Positions 23,992 to 34,941 of a stretch of 64,000 bases of DNA are shown here, piece after piece. The DNA is from Drechslerella dactyloides (Eukaryota; Ascomycota; Orbiliomycetes; Orbiliales; Orbiliaceae): contig JAGTWJ010000010.1 in the NCBI GenBank assembly GCA_020064725.1, positions 1,178,001 to 1,242,000 of the forward strand, written 5' to 3'. The position numbers and the translations under genes were made by a program. The first letter of the stretch is position 1, and every line of letters begins with the position of its first letter. Below the pieces are notes generated by a model. The model saw nothing but the letters and a program-made list of their open reading frames with translations, did not search any database and was not told the DNA's origin.

Positions 23992-26562
23992 CTACTTCTC
24001 CTTCTCCTTCTCCTTCAGCTCCCGCTCATGTCGCTCGATCAGCTCCTTCTGGTGCTGCGGCATCGCAGGGCTATACTTCAGGAACTCCATCGTAAACTCC
24101 CCCTTCCCCTGCGTCGCCGCCCTCAGCACGCTCGAAAACCCAAACATCCCATGCAACCCAACCTCGCCGTACAGCGTGAAATCATCCACGCCAATCTCCG
24201 TATCCTCGATGATCGCATTTCGCTTATTCATTAGCCCGACGATCGCACCCTGGAACTCCGCGGGCGCGGTGACGGCAACACGCATGATCGGCTCGAGCAC
24301 AATCGCGCGACTCTCCTTGAAAGCCTTGCGCATCGCCGCCTGCGTCGCCAGTTTGAACGCCATTTCAGACGAATCGACAACGTGCGTCGCGCCGTCGTTG
24401 ACCGTCATGCGCACGCCGAGCACCTTGTGGCCGAGGAGGGGACCCTTGTCGCAGCTGGCGCGGAATCCCTTCTCGCAGGCGAAGATGAACTTCTCGTCGA
24501 TAGCGCCGCCAACGACGCCGTTTACGAATTCGTTGCTGCCTAGTTCGCCGGTTGGTTCGATGTAGCCGGCCACGCGGGCAAAGTCTCCTGCACCGCCGGT
24601 CTGCTTCTTCAAGGTGTGGTCGAAGTCGATGGTTTCCGTGATAGTCTCGCGGTAGGCGACCTTGGGCTGACCTGTGATGCACTCGACGTTGTATTCACGC
24701 CGCATGCGCTCGACGTAGATTTCGATGTGCAGTTCACCCATGCCTGAGATGATGGTTTCCTGGGACTCGGAATCCTGGGTGACACGGAAAGTTGGATCTT
24801 CGCGCTGGAACCGCGACATGGCTTTCGAGAAGTTGGCGGTTTGGTTGTTGTTCTTCGGGCGAATGGCGAGCGAGATGACGGGTTCGGGGACGTGCATGGA
24901 TTGCTGGAGTGACGTATGTCGTTAGCACTCTGTTCTTTCTCGTATATTGTATGAGAAGGTAGGAGAGGGGTATGGGGTGAGAGGGGACCTACGAGGGTGT
25001 AAGATTGTACGCCGTCGGTAAAGGTATCACCAGAGGCGCACTCGACGCCAAAGACAGCACAGATCTCGCCAGCGCCAATGTTATCTACGTCCTCCATTTC
25101 GTCCGAGTGCATCCTCACCAGCCGGGGCACCTTGACCTTCTTGCCTGTGCGGATGTTGTACATGAACCCTGACCGCTTGAGCATCCCCTGGTAGACGCGG
25201 ATGTATGTCAGTTGGCCAAAGTTGCTCTCCTCCAGCTTGAACGCCAGCCCGATGAACGGCGCCGAGTTGTACGGCACCAGCGCCACGGGCATCTCATCGC
25301 GCTTGCGGTCCAGCGCTGTGTTCTTGACTTCCGCGGGGTTGGGCAGATAGTCGATGACGCCGTCGAGCATGGGCTGCACGCCCTTGTCAGCCAGCGCGGA
25401 GCCCATGAACACTGGCGTGAACTTGAGCGACAGTGTCGCACGGCGGATGGCCGCGCGTAGCTGCTGCTCCGTCGGAGTCTGCTCCTCCAGCCAGATTTCT
25501 GCAATCTCGTCATCCACATCTGCCAGTGCCGCGATCAGCGTTGACCGCTTCTCTGCTACCAGGTCCTTGACATTGTCCGGGATCTCGTCGGTCTCCTTGA
25601 CGTTTATTCCCCGCAGTCCCTCAAAGTAGATGGCCTTCATACGGACCAGGTCCACGATGCCGCGCAGGTGCTCCTCCGTGCCAATGGGCACTTGCACCGC
25701 CGCTGCAGGAATCTTGAGCTTCTGGTTCATCTGCTCGATAACCTTGAACGGGTTGGCACCCATTCTGTCGAGCTTGTTGATGAACGATATGCGGGGCACG
25801 TCGTACCGCCGCATCTGTCGGTCGACCGTGATCGTCTGGCTCTGCACACCACCAACAGCACACAAGATCATGACTGCACCGTCGAGGACACGCAGAGCGC
25901 GCTCGACCTCGACGGTGAAGTCAATATGGCCGGGTGTGTCGATCAGATTGATGTGGTACTTGTGGTCCTCGCCAGAGTCCGGGTCCTTGCGCGACCAGTT
26001 GCAGTAGGTGGCAGCGGATTTGATTGTGATGCCCTTCTCACGCTCGAGGTCCATGGAATCCATTTTCGCGCCGACGGAGTCCTTGCCGCGCACTTCATGG
26101 ATGCTATGGATCCGGCCCGTATAGAAGAGAACGCGCTCGGTGGCCGTTGTCTTCCCGCTGTCAATGTGCGCTGCGATACCGATGTTGCGGATGCGCTGGA
26201 TTCGCGCCAGCTCCTTGGGGTCCATGCGCTCGAGGATCGATTCGTTGGTGATCGCATCGGCGCCCTGCGCAGCTTCTGCTAGCCTGAAGAACGAGAGTAC
26301 CAACATTAGCATTTGGAATCGTCAATTGAGGAGATATGGAGCGATATCGTACTTACACCGCTGCAGCAGCGCTCTGATGCCTGACGCCACCGTAGCTCGG
26401 ACATCGCGACGAGAGCGGGTACCGGAGCGCCGACGACCTGCTTGAAGCTGTTGTCGCCGTCGCACGGGGAGCGAGAGAGCGGAGGGGTGTAGGACGGGGT
26501 ACGGGCGCAAGCACGCTGAACGAACGGCACTGCCGCCGCAGGAGATGAGCTCGGGCTTTCAT
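23992..26562 (-). CDS. mef1: Mitochondrial elongation factor G1 (translocase GTPase)
   Basis: Three minus-strand exons, 26357-26562, 24993-26283 and 23992-24903, give 802 residues. Exon 1 is an Arg/Ser/Ala-rich mitochondrial presequence with no acidic residues. The GTPase domain has G1 AHIDSGKTT (107-115), the switch region REKGITIKSAA, G3 DTPGH and G4 NKLDRMGANP. EF-G domains II-V follow, including the domain IV stretch 'ETIDFDHTLKKQTGGAGDFA' and the domain V segment VGLHGMFGFSSVLRAATQGK. The protein catalyses GTP-dependent movement of tRNA and mRNA on mitoribosomes. It belongs to the EF-G1 (translocation) rather than the EF-G2 (recycling) branch, judged by overall match. The C-terminus is a short Lys/Glu tail. 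It shares a 456-bp divergent promoter with the PBDC1-like gene. Confidence 0.96.
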
Positions 26563-27018
26563 GTTCGTCCGTGGCGGGCTGCCGGCGGGGCAATTGGCGC
26601 GCGTGGAAAAGAAGGACGGTGAGGACGAGAATGTTCGTTGAAGTCACGAAGGCGCTCGTGGAAATTTTTCTTAGCGAGGTCGGCACATATGCGGCCGCCG
26701 GCGCCTGTGCGGCGATGGCAATGAACTACTACGTCTACACATTACAGCGACTTTACAAGGCGATTAGGTCTACTCTGCGGAACGCATGGGATACGGCGAT
26801 AATGGCATCTCAGGATCCTTGGAGTGGATTTTTGGAGCTGTGATGTCCGTCTGCATGTTAAGTCGATCGCAGTGCGACTTGTGCGGCATGTGAGGCCGCG
26901 CGAAAGTTCTCGCCAAACAGCCCCGCCATACTTGCCCATCTCATCCCATCTCATCTCCAAGTCACTCGCTCTAGCAGCACAGCATCTCTCGACGACAGCT
27001 ACGAAGGGCCCCGCCACG
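26563..27018. promoter_or_regulatory. Divergent promoter of mef1 and the PBDC1-like gene
   Basis: A 456-bp gap between genes transcribed in opposite directions. A plus-strand frame across it (from an ATG at 26632) has no recognisable product and is treated as chance. Confidence 0.55.
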
Positions 27019-28093
27019 ATGTCGACGTCAAAATTTGATGCCGAGAAGGCCTCGAATCTCGATGATGTAAGCGTTCATAGAGCCCGGCCCCGGAGATCTA
27101 GTCACCCCGCTAACATGGGCTCTGTCGTCACCATAGATCGAGAAGCAGTTCGCGGTTAAAAGTACAGCCCGCTCCATTTACGAGCACCCCGATCGCTCTA
27201 TGATACATGTGTTCGAAATATATATCTGACAGCCATGGCACCCGCGCAGCTGTGATGTACATGCAGACTCACTGGAACCTGCTCGAAGGTTGCCGCGGGA
27301 GCGAGCTGACGATGACGAAACTCGACGACGAAATCTACGAGCACTTCAAAGAAACATTTCCCGAGCTGGACGTCTCGCAGAAGATCGACGAGGACGCGAT
27401 GAAGAGCAAAGAGGGCAAGGAGAAGTGGCGGAACTTTGTCAACCAGTATGAGAACAAGGTAGGGAGACTACGGAATTCTGCAAGCAGATGCGACGGGAGC
27501 TTATCAGAGGCTATGGCGCACCTTGGGCAAACCGAACAGGTCAAGGACTTTAATTTCGGGACCTTGCTGCGGGTCACTCCGAAGGACGACTACGGCGAGC
27601 ACACGACTATATTTGGTAAGTCCCATCTATTTCCATCTACGCTCTCCCCAATGCATCGTCTCTATCTATAATCACTATGTTCGTTCAGTCTGGCTACAAA
27701 TTGAATGTAATTGCTAACGAATAGTTGGAATTGCAGCGGTGAGGATGCAGGTATGTCTGACAATTTCCGATGGCATAAAATACAACCCTCTAGAAACATC
27801 CAACAGTGTCAGAAAATGACAACTGACGTCGATTTGCACGCATGTCTGCACTTGCGCCATGGCGTTTCAGTTCTACGCCATTGAAATAGCACGGTATGTT
27901 TGCTTCCCTTCTATCGTTCGCAATTTCGATGTTTCAGTCCTGTAGACGTATCCACTTCGCCGTGCATATATTTTCTCGCTCTCGATTGAGAGTACCCTTG
28001 CAGCTGGCTGATATCCAACGACCTGCCAGGAACAAGCTTGGTCTCAATGACTGGATATACGAGGCAGCACAGGCCAAGGCCAAAACTAGCTGA
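27019..28093 (+). CDS. PBDC1: PBDC1/YPL225W-like protein (DUF757) with micro-exons
   Basis: Seven exons reconstruct a complete 152-residue protein: 27019-27066, 27137-27161, 27250-27458, 27540-27615, 27737-27750, 27871-27893 and 28030-28093. All junctions are GT-AG and phase-consistent. The sum is 459 nt, a whole number of codons. Family landmarks are LDDIEKQFAVKTVMYMQTHW, LTMTKLDDEIYEHFKETFPE, KEKWRNFVNQYENKVKDFNF, 'GTLLRVTPKDDYGEHTTIF' and FYAIEIARNKLGLNDWIYEA. Length matches yeast YPL225W (146 residues). From general knowledge, YPL225W (also named Chp1) has been linked to folding of newly made eEF1A. The older label 'polysaccharide biosynthesis domain' is historical. Exons of 25, 14 and 23 nt would be missed by most gene finders. 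Confidence 0.87.
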
Positions 28094-29147
28094 TGACCTC
28101 GATCCGATCCTGCAAAAAATGCCGGGTTCTCGGAAATTGCACTAGCGAGTAGACGGCTCCTACTGTCTATTTCCGAGTAAAGGCTCCAACGAGCTCTTTG
28201 AGTCTCGTGAAGAAGGTAAGGGAAGATTTTATTTACTGAATCGATACCGGGATTTCTACAGCATCCTTTGCCTGTATATAGATTGCAATATCCGACCATC
28301 TACCAACCCAACCTATACCTGTCCGCTCGAATCATAGCGCAAGCCGGCGTGTGCCCAGCCTGACGCATACCGTTATCTGTTATAGCTACTAGTCATTCAA
28401 AATCGTCCAAATCTAGCCCATCTTCCCGCCAACGAGAAGGATCGGAATTGGAATTTGCTAATGGATATCTGGGTAGCTCTCCCAGTCGTTGCATCATACT
28501 CATCGAATCTGATCCCTGCTGGCAGTGATCAGGGAATTGAGTGTAACATAGCTACCATCCGTTATCGTTGCGTGAATTTGCGTAGCCGGTAGACCGCTTT
28601 TGATTGGATTGTTTCCAAGCGTAGACGCTGGAAAAATTCAAAATATCCTGTTAACATTACCTTATCAGTCAGGAGCGGATAGGGCATCATGAACCAGCTG
28701 CGCCGCTGTCTTTCCCAAAATGGCGGCCTGTGCCACAAGACCACAAGTCTTGGCGCAACACAACAGACACAACACGCTCCATGAATGCACAACACATTTG
28801 GGAAACCCATTCACGAGGCCTTCGATCTTGATATCGCGGGCGGCAAGTGAGAAAATCCCAGAGGAAAAGGGAATCAGCGCCAGGATGGCAGTCCTATGCC
28901 TTCCAATAAATTTATCTCCCTGGCGCAATTGTCAGAGACTCTCCATACCTACTACAACTTCCTCCTCGAACCAACAGTTGATACTTTCGCACTCCTGCCG
29001 GCACAGATACACCACACCCGCTAGCTTCCCGCTGTTGGAACCACCCCCTCTGCCACTACAAACACAAACAGTCTTCTTAGACACAGATACGACACACTGG
29101 ACGAGATACAACCGCTGCTGGAACTTGGTTCCGAGGCCCCCGTCGGT
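28094..29147. other. Intergenic region / promoter of the ABC exporter gene
   Basis: About 1 kb between two plus-strand genes. Short frames on both strands show no recognisable domains. The last 150 bases are C/A-rich and probably form the leader of the ABC transporter mRNA. Confidence 0.5.
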
Positions 29148-32100
29148 ATGGCAGCCGACGGGGGTCCGACGCCGCAGCAGAACGTCGAACTCGAGCCAAC
29201 GGAAACATGTATGAACGACAACTTGGAACGCCTCGCCGCACGCCAACTGAAGAGGCCGTTCCTGCCACCGCCGCTACAGCTAGAATCCACTCGTTCAAGT
29301 AGCGATGACCTCCCAGAGGACCTCTGGTCCCCGACGTCCACCTGTTCCTCCTGCTCTTCTGACACTCAGCTTCCGGACGAGGACACGCTTGTGGAGGATG
29401 ACGACAAAGAGACGGACGCCTTGCTCAAGAACAAAGAGACCGAACCCTTCAGACTATCAGACGAGTCGTTCGACAGCAGAGCCAGCACGGCCCTCGACTT
29501 TTACCCAGAAGAAGAATCAGAGTCTGACGACGGAGACGAAATGCGCAGAAATGCCTCGTGGGCATCTTATTTTGCCTTCATGCGGCGAAGCCATATCTTC
29601 GTTTTCATCATCGCTATTATATCGGCCGTTGTGTCGGCGGCGGTGTTGCCACTGTCGTCGGTGCTGCTCGGCAGGATCTTTGGCGAGTTCGCGCTATTCG
29701 GACGAGGAGAGCTCGCGGCTCGCGAGTTGCTGCTAAGAATTACGAGATTGGTTGAATACTACGCCATTCTCGCGGGTGCGGGGTGGGTCGCGTATGGAGT
29801 GTTCTCCTGCTCGTGGATATGGTTTGGCGAACTGCAGGCCGAGAACGCTCGGCGGACGCTGTATAAGGCCCTGCTCGACAAGGAACTCGAATGGTTCGAC
29901 AACACGGAGCACGAGATCACGACAGTTGCGAGCCGCTGCCATACGTATGTCATTCTCCCCCTTGATCGATCGCTCATACGTTTTTGCACACTCAGGATAA
30001 TACTAACAGTTGTGAACAATTATACAGTCAGATAAGGGAATTTCAACTGGCGGCGTCCCAGCCGTTGGGACTGGTTATCCAATGCGTCGTCACCGCCGCC
30101 GCGTGCCTCGCAATAGCATTCTACTATTCCTGGCACCTGACACTGATCTGCCTCGCCGGCATGCCCATCGCCAGCTTCGCCGTCCTCTTCTTCTCGAACA
30201 AGATCGAACAGGGGATTGAGCAACAGTCGCTCGCATTAGGTTCGGCAGCACAGAGCATCTCTCGCGCCGTCAAGGGGATCGAGACAGTAAAGTACTTCAA
30301 CGGACAGAAAGTGGAGTTCAACCTGTACTCTACGGCAGTCAGAGCCGCCGGGCTCGCGTACAATAGGATCGCAAAGCACGCAGCGTTGCAGAATGGGATC
30401 CTGCGGTTTGTGACGTTGATGGTCTTCGTGCAGGGGTTTTGGTATGCGAGCACGCTGGTGTCCCCGCAGACATCGTTTGTGGAGGTAGCGGGCTATATGA
30501 CGACCTTCTGGGCGTGCCTGATAGCTGGACAGCAGGTGGAGTCGCTACTGCCTGTTGTCGTTATCCTGGAGAAAGGGAAGATTGCGGCATCGAGCCTGAG
30601 ACGGTTATCAGCGCCGGATTCCGAGTATGATATGGTAAAACGAATGGGTGTGGTTCCGAAGAAGTGTAAAGGTGCTGTCAAGTTTAAGGATGTAAGTCCT
30701 CAATCTTCTACCATACGTCGAGTCAGCGGAGATGCTAACGTCGGGCAGGTCAAATTTACGTATCCCTCACGCAGAGATGTTGCCAGTCTAAATGGGCTTA
30801 CCATGTCCGTCAAGGCCGGAGAGACCATCTTCATCGTCGGTAAATCCGGCAGTGGAAAGAGCACTCTCGCGAATCTCCTGCTCACCGTCTGGCACTACAA
30901 CGCTGGCGGCATCTTCATCGACGAGTACCCTCTGGAGAAGCTCGACAGAGACTGGGTCTGGGACAACATCACTTACGTCCCCCAGCGACCTGCTATCTTC
31001 CACGAATCGATCTCCCATAACATTAGATTTGGAAATCGCGACTCCACGCTTACCATGAAGGATTTTAAGCGCGCTTGCGACGACGTCTTCCTTACTGAGG
31101 TTCTCTCTGGTCTGCCTAACGCGCAGAAAACCACGCTCACCTCTGGGGGTAACAACCTCAGCGGCGGGCAGCGACAGCGTGTCTCCCTCGCTCGTGCCAG
31201 GCTGCGAAACACGCCCATTATGATCCTTGATGAGCCTACCTCCGGTCTCGATGAGGGTACCAAGGTCCTCGTCATGGAGAACCTGCGTGAGTGGCGGCGA
31301 GACAAGACGACCATTATCATCACACATAATATGTCTGATATACGGCCTGACGACTACGTCTATGTTATGGACCACGGCAGAATCGCACAGGCTGGTTGTC
31401 GTAAGGACTTGGAGGCTCCGTATAAAAGCCCCTTTCTGGACCTACTACGGGAGTCGGACGAGTCGTATAACGATGACCCGCAGCTTGTGCCTACCTACGA
31501 CGATTCCTTACTGGACTACTATCTGGGCGATGACGAAAACAAAGAGAATGTCGAAAACAACAGGAGAACTTACCTGGCTGCCGCCGACCCACGGCGCACC
31601 ATGCGACGCACCTTGGCCGTACCTGTCATTTCTAACATGAGAAAGTCAGTGAATCGCGTCACCTTTGCTTCCAATCACCGAGCCACGATCATGCCATCGC
31701 ACGTGCTCGACAGGTCCCAAAGTCAGCGTCGGAAACGCCCCAGACGGACCCGCCAGAGTATCGAAGAGATGCCGCCGCTACCAGAATCGAAATCGAAACC
31801 AAACAGCAAACAAGGCATCCTTCACATCCTCGGAACAATCGGCGAGCACACAACGGTAAGGCAAAAGCTATGTCTGGTCGCGGGTATAATCTGCTGCATC
31901 ATCAGCTCCGCGTCCACGCCTGGGTTTTCCTACGCGCTCGCACGCCTCGTCGAGACGTTCTTTACGGAGTTCAGAGCGGATAGGGCTGCATTCTGGGCGC
32001 TGATAATCATCGGGATAGCTGTTGCAGACGCGGTCACTGCTGCGCTGCAGCTATACTGCCTTGAATATGTCGGTCAGTGCTGGATTGATTCCGTGCGGAG

Positions 32101-33704
32101 AAAAGCATACCGACTCGTCAATCGACAGGCGCGATCGTGGTTCGATGTGGATAGAAACCAAGTCGGCCGGGTCGCGCGGGACCTCGAGCAGAACGCTGAG
32201 GAGATGCGGAATCTACTCGGCCGGTTCGCCGGGTTCGCGCTCAACGCGTTGGTGATCTTTGTCGTCGGTGTCGGTTGGAGCTTTACGCAGGACGTCGGGC
32301 TGACGGCTGTCGGGCTTGCGGCGGCGCCTACGCTGCTAGTTGTACTGCGCGTGTTCACGTGGGTGAGCGACCGGTACGAAGAGAAGGGGAACACCGAGGC
32401 GGAGGAGCTCGGACTGTTCGTGCAGGATGTGCTTACGAATCTAGTGGCGGTGAGGGTGCTCGGATTGAAGGAGTACTTTGAGCAGAAGCACGCTCGGATG
32501 CTGCGAAGAGCTGCGGGCGTCGGCAGGAAGAGGGCGGTTTTCACCGGGTTGACGGTAGGGTTGAGCGATACGGCGGTCTCCCTCGCGACAGGTTAGTACA
32601 AGTTAACCTATGCATGTACCTTCTATTACTGATTAAGGCACTAACTGATATTTTGTATGCAAAGCCTTGATGTTCTGGTACGGCAGTCGCCGAATCGCGG
32701 AGAACGACCTATCCCTCGGCAACGCCTTCACCGTTTTCGCCATGCTCCTCTTCAGTCTATCCAACAGTGCGGCGGCCCTGCGGATAATACCCCAGGTGTC
32801 TTCGAGCACAGACTCTGCGCGGCGCGTGCTTCGACTGCTTGAACTTAACGATGCAAGCCACGAGCAGCTGGGCTCCCGCAAGATCGAGCTTGACGGCTCC
32901 CTCATCGTCCGCGACGTGAGCTTCTCATACCCTCTCCGCCGGAGCAGCCTTGTGCTCCGCAACATCAACATGCAAATCAATCCCGGCGAAGTCGTGGCCA
33001 TCGTCGGCGCGTCTGGCGCGGGCAAATCCACGCTCGTGGCACTCATGGAACGGCTGTACGCGCCGAGTAACGGCGACGTGATATTCTCCGGCTACCAGTC
33101 CGGCGATCTGGACATTGCGCATCTCCGGCGACAAGTCGCAATCGTCCCGCAATACCCATACCTCTTCCCCGCATCGATCAAGGAGAACATTCTATACGGC
33201 CTCGACCGCAGCGATCATTACAACATCTACACCGGTTCGACGAGCGACACCGCGCTCCTGCAGCTGCGGCAGATAATGGAAGCTTCGCACGCCGCAGGGC
33301 TAAGCGGGTGGGTCGACAGCCTGAAGGACGGGTACGACACGCTCCTCGCGATGGGCGACAGCAGTCTCTCCGGCGGCCAGGTGCAGAAAATCGCCCTGGC
33401 GCGCGCGCTGGTCCGGAAGCCTAAGATCCTGATACTGGACGAGTGCACGAACGGTCTCGACCCTGCGAGTGCGAATACGGTGATGGATACGATTTCAAGT
33501 TTGCGCGGCGGCACCGCGTGGGGCGGGTCCGGGACGACGGTTGTGGTCGTGACGCATAAGCCGGAGATGATGAGGATGGCGGATAAGATTGTGGTTATGG
33601 ATGCAGGGCGGGTGGTGGATGAGGGTGGGTTTGTGGAGTTGGCGCAGGGGAGCGAAGTTTTCAGGAGGCTGCTGAGGCGGCAGGAGGAGGGTAATTACTT
33701 ATGA
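29148..33704 (+). CDS. Ste6-like full-length ABC exporter (ABCB type)
   Basis: Four exons, 29148-29944, 30028-30691, 30749-32591 and 32665-33704, give about 1447 residues. Intron 2 is 57 nt, so a read-through frame exists, but splicing restores the FKD-VKFTYPSRRDV junction typical of ABCB proteins. Architecture: an acidic N-terminal extension of about 130 residues, membrane domain 1, NBD1 (Walker A GKSGSGKST, signature LSGGQRQR, Walker B IMILDEPT, H-loop IIITHN), a charged linker, membrane domain 2, and NBD2 (Walker A GASGAGKST, signature LSGGQVQK, Walker B ILILDECT, H-loop VVTHK). Both sites look competent. The pattern resembles Ste6, the exporter of farnesylated a-type pheromone, more than drug-type Mdr1 pumps, but this is by eye. 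The ATG chosen is the first after an upstream in-frame stop. Confidence 0.88.
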
Positions 33705-34732
33705 CAGTGGTGATACCTGTGGATTGATACCCTGGATGATGGAGATGAGTACCTTTCTTTCTTGGAGTTTGCTACAGTACCTGTTTTTCTGTTTTCTTTG
33801 AGTATGCTGTTCTTCGGTCTTATTGCTGCGTACCACGGCTTAGCTAGCTTGTGTGTTCTTCTTCCTTCTTTCATTTTGCTTGAGAACACCTATGGTTAGA
33901 GTATAGTGTGCGTGTTTGTCTACATTTAGAACGCAGTACGAATTCATTCGTACGGTCTATAAATTTAATGTTTATTGTCGCGTATATCAGTACCTTACTA
34001 GCCTACATTCATCCCCTCTCACTTCTTTCCGATAGTCGGATTGACTATATCAAAGCGCACCGGGGCTCGCGGTGCAGCAAGCAACTTTAGTTAAGTTAAC
34101 AATGTCAAAGCACGCTTGTTCGTCAGATAAGCAATTAGCTTCACTTCTATAATTACGATCAAGGCTAGTCACATGTAGTCAGCATCGCCTAGCAGTCACC
34201 CCCCCACGCATATGCGCATTAATACATTTAGTGAAAATACTAGTGCTAGATTGCCACACGCGCTCGTGTATTCTTGCCTGTCGCGTTATATGACATCATG
34301 ACAACGGACCCGTTTATATATCTAAGTACTTGTACTTACTTGGCTGCCTAAAACTAAATATCCAAGATGCGATAGAGTGGCCAAAAAACTGTATATAGCA
34401 TACCGGATCGCTCATCCATATCTAAAATATCGATCAATCGTGCGTATACAACTCAATCGCCACAACAGATCCCAGTATTCGCGAGTCAAGCGCACGTCCA
34501 ACGACGCCGTGTTGCGAGCGTGGCATTTCCAAAACCGGCCGCGATATTCCCGTTTAGTTGCATCGCGTGACTATATTTAGCACACGGACAAACCCTCAAT
34601 CGGGCCAGACAGGCCAATTAAAAACCGACCGCGATTGGCAGCTGGTTAGCTCAAGGGCAGTCGCACAAACATGCAGCGCGCTGAAATATTTAACACCTGT
34701 TTCTGTCCGCTAACATTAGCTAAGTAACTAAC

Positions 34733-34744
34733 TGTGTGTGTGTG
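34733..34744. repeat. (TG)6 microsatellite
   Basis: Six perfect TG units. Confidence 0.85.
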
Positions 34745-34900
34745 GCGGCTGCTCGAATTTAGATTAACAAGGTGGCGGCAGGTACACCGAGGCCGACGGT
34801 CGGAAATTTAGCAAGGACGTAGTACTAGTTCTCGCGTATATTCAGACTCGCGCGGAATCGAACGCACTAGTATAGCAAGCAGTGCGTCGGATTTGTTGAT

Positions 34901-34941
34901 CCAATGGAGGCCAATGAAGAGTCTTGGGGACGCTGGCCAAT
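34901..34941 (+). promoter_or_regulatory. Cluster of three CCAAT boxes
   Basis: CCAAT occurs at 34901, 34911 and 34937, the last two within a repeated GGCCAATGA. Such clusters are typical targets of the HAP/CBF complex. No gene was found immediately downstream on the plus strand, so the target is unknown. Confidence 0.35.

Noticed and set aside
26632..26843. Short plus-strand frame between mef1 and the PBDC1-like gene
   Set aside because: It lies wholly within the divergent promoter, is unrecognised, and has no support beyond being open.
30692..30748. Possible 19-residue in-frame insertion in the ABC exporter
   Set aside because: The 57 bases keep the frame open, but they begin GTAAGT, hold a GCTAAC branch site and end in GGCAG. 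Removing them restores the conserved FKD-VKF junction, so it is an intron.
34645..34720. tRNA-like D-arm sequence (GGTTAGCTCAAGGGCAG)
   Set aside because: No anticodon stem or GTTCRANNC T-arm follows within tRNA distance, so this is a chance A-box.
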